DNA of 64,000 nt from Colius striatus. Its lineage: Eukaryota; Chordata; Aves; Coliiformes; Coliidae. The position numbers and the translations under genes are program-made. The stretch spans positions 22,846,501-22,910,500 of the forward strand of contig NC_084761.1 of the NCBI RefSeq assembly GCF_028858725.1. The letters run 5' to 3'. Of this stretch, positions 62,127 through 64,000 are shown piece by piece. Each line of letters starts with the position of its first letter. Positions within the stretch are counted from its first letter, which is position 1. The notes beneath the pieces are model-generated. The model made no database searches. It was not told where the DNA came from and was given only the letters and a program-made list of their open reading frames with translations.

Positions 62127-64000
62127 CTTAGTTCTTTATGTTACAAAACAATGTGCTAAAGATACCACCATATTGCTCTGTCTTTCCCCCAGTGTTGTTA
62201 GCAGCCAGGTCTCTTGTTGAGAGTGATTCTGGAGGAGGCAGGTGCCCTGTGCTGTACGGGGCACCTTAAGGATAGGGTGCTGGGACAGCTGTGCTGCTAA
62301 TGCCTGCTGGGAGGAAACCCTTGTTTTCTTATGCTGATGGTTGGGAACATTGACTAAATCTCAGTATAGGACTGAGGAATAAAGGAGCTATGAGTGTTAG
62401 TGGCGTGTGAGTGTGACCAGAGACTCTACGCAGCTGTTCAGATCAAGGTAAAATGAAAATATTATTGTTCAGGCTGAAGGGCTTCAGGAGAGTGCTTATT
62501 TAAACAATGTTATAATTTCTGCAACTCTCTTTTAAGATTCATTTCCCAAGCATTTAGCCTTATGACTGTAAACTATGAGTTTCAGATGTCTTAGAAGATG
62601 TCATGTTACTTCAATCACCACAATCTTGATAAAGTAAAGGCATGGTTGTAGGTCCAGTTTCAGTTGGAGATCTGTGCAGCAAGAGATAGGTCTTAAAGCC
62701 TCCCATGTCCGCCGAGTTCAGAAATTTCTCAGTATAGAACAATTAGTTCTTAGCTGGGATATCTGAAAGAACAACGTGCCCAGTCCCTACCAATACTGGA
62801 CCACAAACAGATATGGTGTAAGATACCAGTCATGCAAAGCAAGTCAGTCCACTTATTATTTACAGCTTTTTCATGTGTCAGCTGTGTTCAATTCCATTGA
62901 GCTGAATACCAATCTTCTTACAAGTACTGAAGTGTTGCTGCCCTCTTCCTCTCCTTGCTTGCCTCTATTTGTGTTTTTCTCCTCATGCTTGGCCAGACTC
63001 CATACGAAATCTGGAAACACAACTGCCCAGAAAAGTCCCTGCTCAATGGGAGTTCACCTTCACCTGCCCAGCAGCAATACTGTGAAAGGCTATTGTGGAA
63101 GAAAGCACGTGGAGAGGTTACACCTGTGGGAAAGAAGGGGAAAGGGTGCTGCTGCCTTCATCTGTTAGGTTGTGAAGTGAGGTGCAGAATACTGGGTATG
63201 CCTTTTGTGATGCTTGGGTTCAGGGGTTAGGTTGCTACAGCATACATTTGGCTCTGTGTTTAACAAATGAGACCAGATCAGTAGCTGGGGAAATTCTTAG
63301 TGAATATCTCGCTCTCCAAGGCCTAATAACAGAAACACATGAGAAAGTATTTGAATTTACTGGAATTACAGGAAGGAGACATCAGGAAACACCCTGAAAT
63401 CCTCAGTAAACAGTGGTAGAGGGGGCTGTGTGTTCCAGGATCAATGCCTGGGGAGTTGCAGTATCTAAGGTATTTGTGGGAGTTGAGGTGGCTGAGGTCT
63501 CAAGAAAGCTCTTCCACAGAGATCAAATGGGCTGCAAGAAAGTCACTTTCAAAGTTGAAGAGCTCGTGTCTCACAGGTCATTTGGGGTCAAGGTTGCTTT
63601 GTTTTGCACAACTGCTGCATATGGTCCATGCAGTGTTTGAAAACTTCTCTTTGCTGTTGGAATGGACAAGACCCTTGGATTGGGCTGTGGTGATGCTCAT
63701 GGGTCTGTCCTGTTCCTCTGTGCAGCTTGAGCAGGGCTAGGAGAAGCTGCAGGAGAAGTTGATATCCCCAGCTGTGGGAGCATTTGAGGCAGAAGCTGGC
63801 TGAGGGCTTGCAGCTGAACATTTTGTGAAAGGGAAAAAACAAATTTGTTGACACCGAAAGTAACAGTTTAAGGAAAGGAGAGGTTAATTCTCAGCTTGTT
63901 GGGCCTAGCTGAAAGACAAAGGCTGGGAGGAGCTACGATTATGCAACAGTGTAACAGAAAGCAAGCACTGGGGAAGTTATTTTAGCTAAAGAATGATGTT
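62127..64000. other. Right-end flank, nothing recognised
   Basis: Moderately GC-rich sequence with overlapping short open frames in several phases. None has a recognised domain. The last few hundred bases (about 63640-63960) are purine-rich with short GAAG/GCAG motifs. An old LTR fragment is possible but cannot be supported. Confidence 0.4.

Overview
This is a stretch of vertebrate, almost certainly avian, nuclear DNA. The evidence is an AT-rich background with long introns, one CpG island, and several fragments of CR1 LINE retrotransposons. Two of these fragments end in, or close to, the octamer-like ATTCTATGA tail typical of bird CR1s. There is no bacterial or viral gene content.

The window is built around one gene on the + strand, UGT8 (UDP-galactose:ceramide galactosyltransferase, CGT). 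All five coding exons can be placed to the base by joining GT/AG boundaries in phase: 26293-27114, 43780-43922, 46502-46578, 48018-48237 and 49871-50234. The spliced reading frame is 1626 nt, or 541 residues plus a stop, which is the length I recall for mammalian UGT8. It runs from an N-terminal signal peptide, through catalytic His34 and Asp138, the UGT signature (residues 340-383) and a C-terminal membrane anchor, to a KKVK dilysine ER signal.

The layout is as follows. Positions 1-6.8 kb are AT-rich flank with no recognisable gene. Positions 6.86-8.76 kb are a CpG island that should be the UGT8 promoter and contains several good splice donors. A possible non-coding 5' exon lies at 11283-11391. 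The translation start is 2 bases inside the exon at 26291. Intron 2 is large (16.7 kb) and carries three or four CR1 pieces and a 16-bp minisatellite. The 3' UTR follows the stop at 50234 and has candidate poly(A) signals at 51056, 51890 and 52184. From 52.2 kb to the end the DNA is intergenic, with two more CR1 fragments.

I found no undescribed multi-gene system. The observations most worth following are: (i) a reversal of strand composition at the CpG island, suggesting a divergent minus-strand transcript; (ii) a minisatellite that appears to have grown in place from the endonuclease region of an antisense CR1; (iii) a start codon whose Kozak -3 base is supplied by the upstream exon, so that promoter or exon choice would change initiation context and could add an overlapping uORF; and (iv) a few exon-like or CpG-dense intronic segments that I cannot identify. 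Family comparisons are from memory; no database search was possible.
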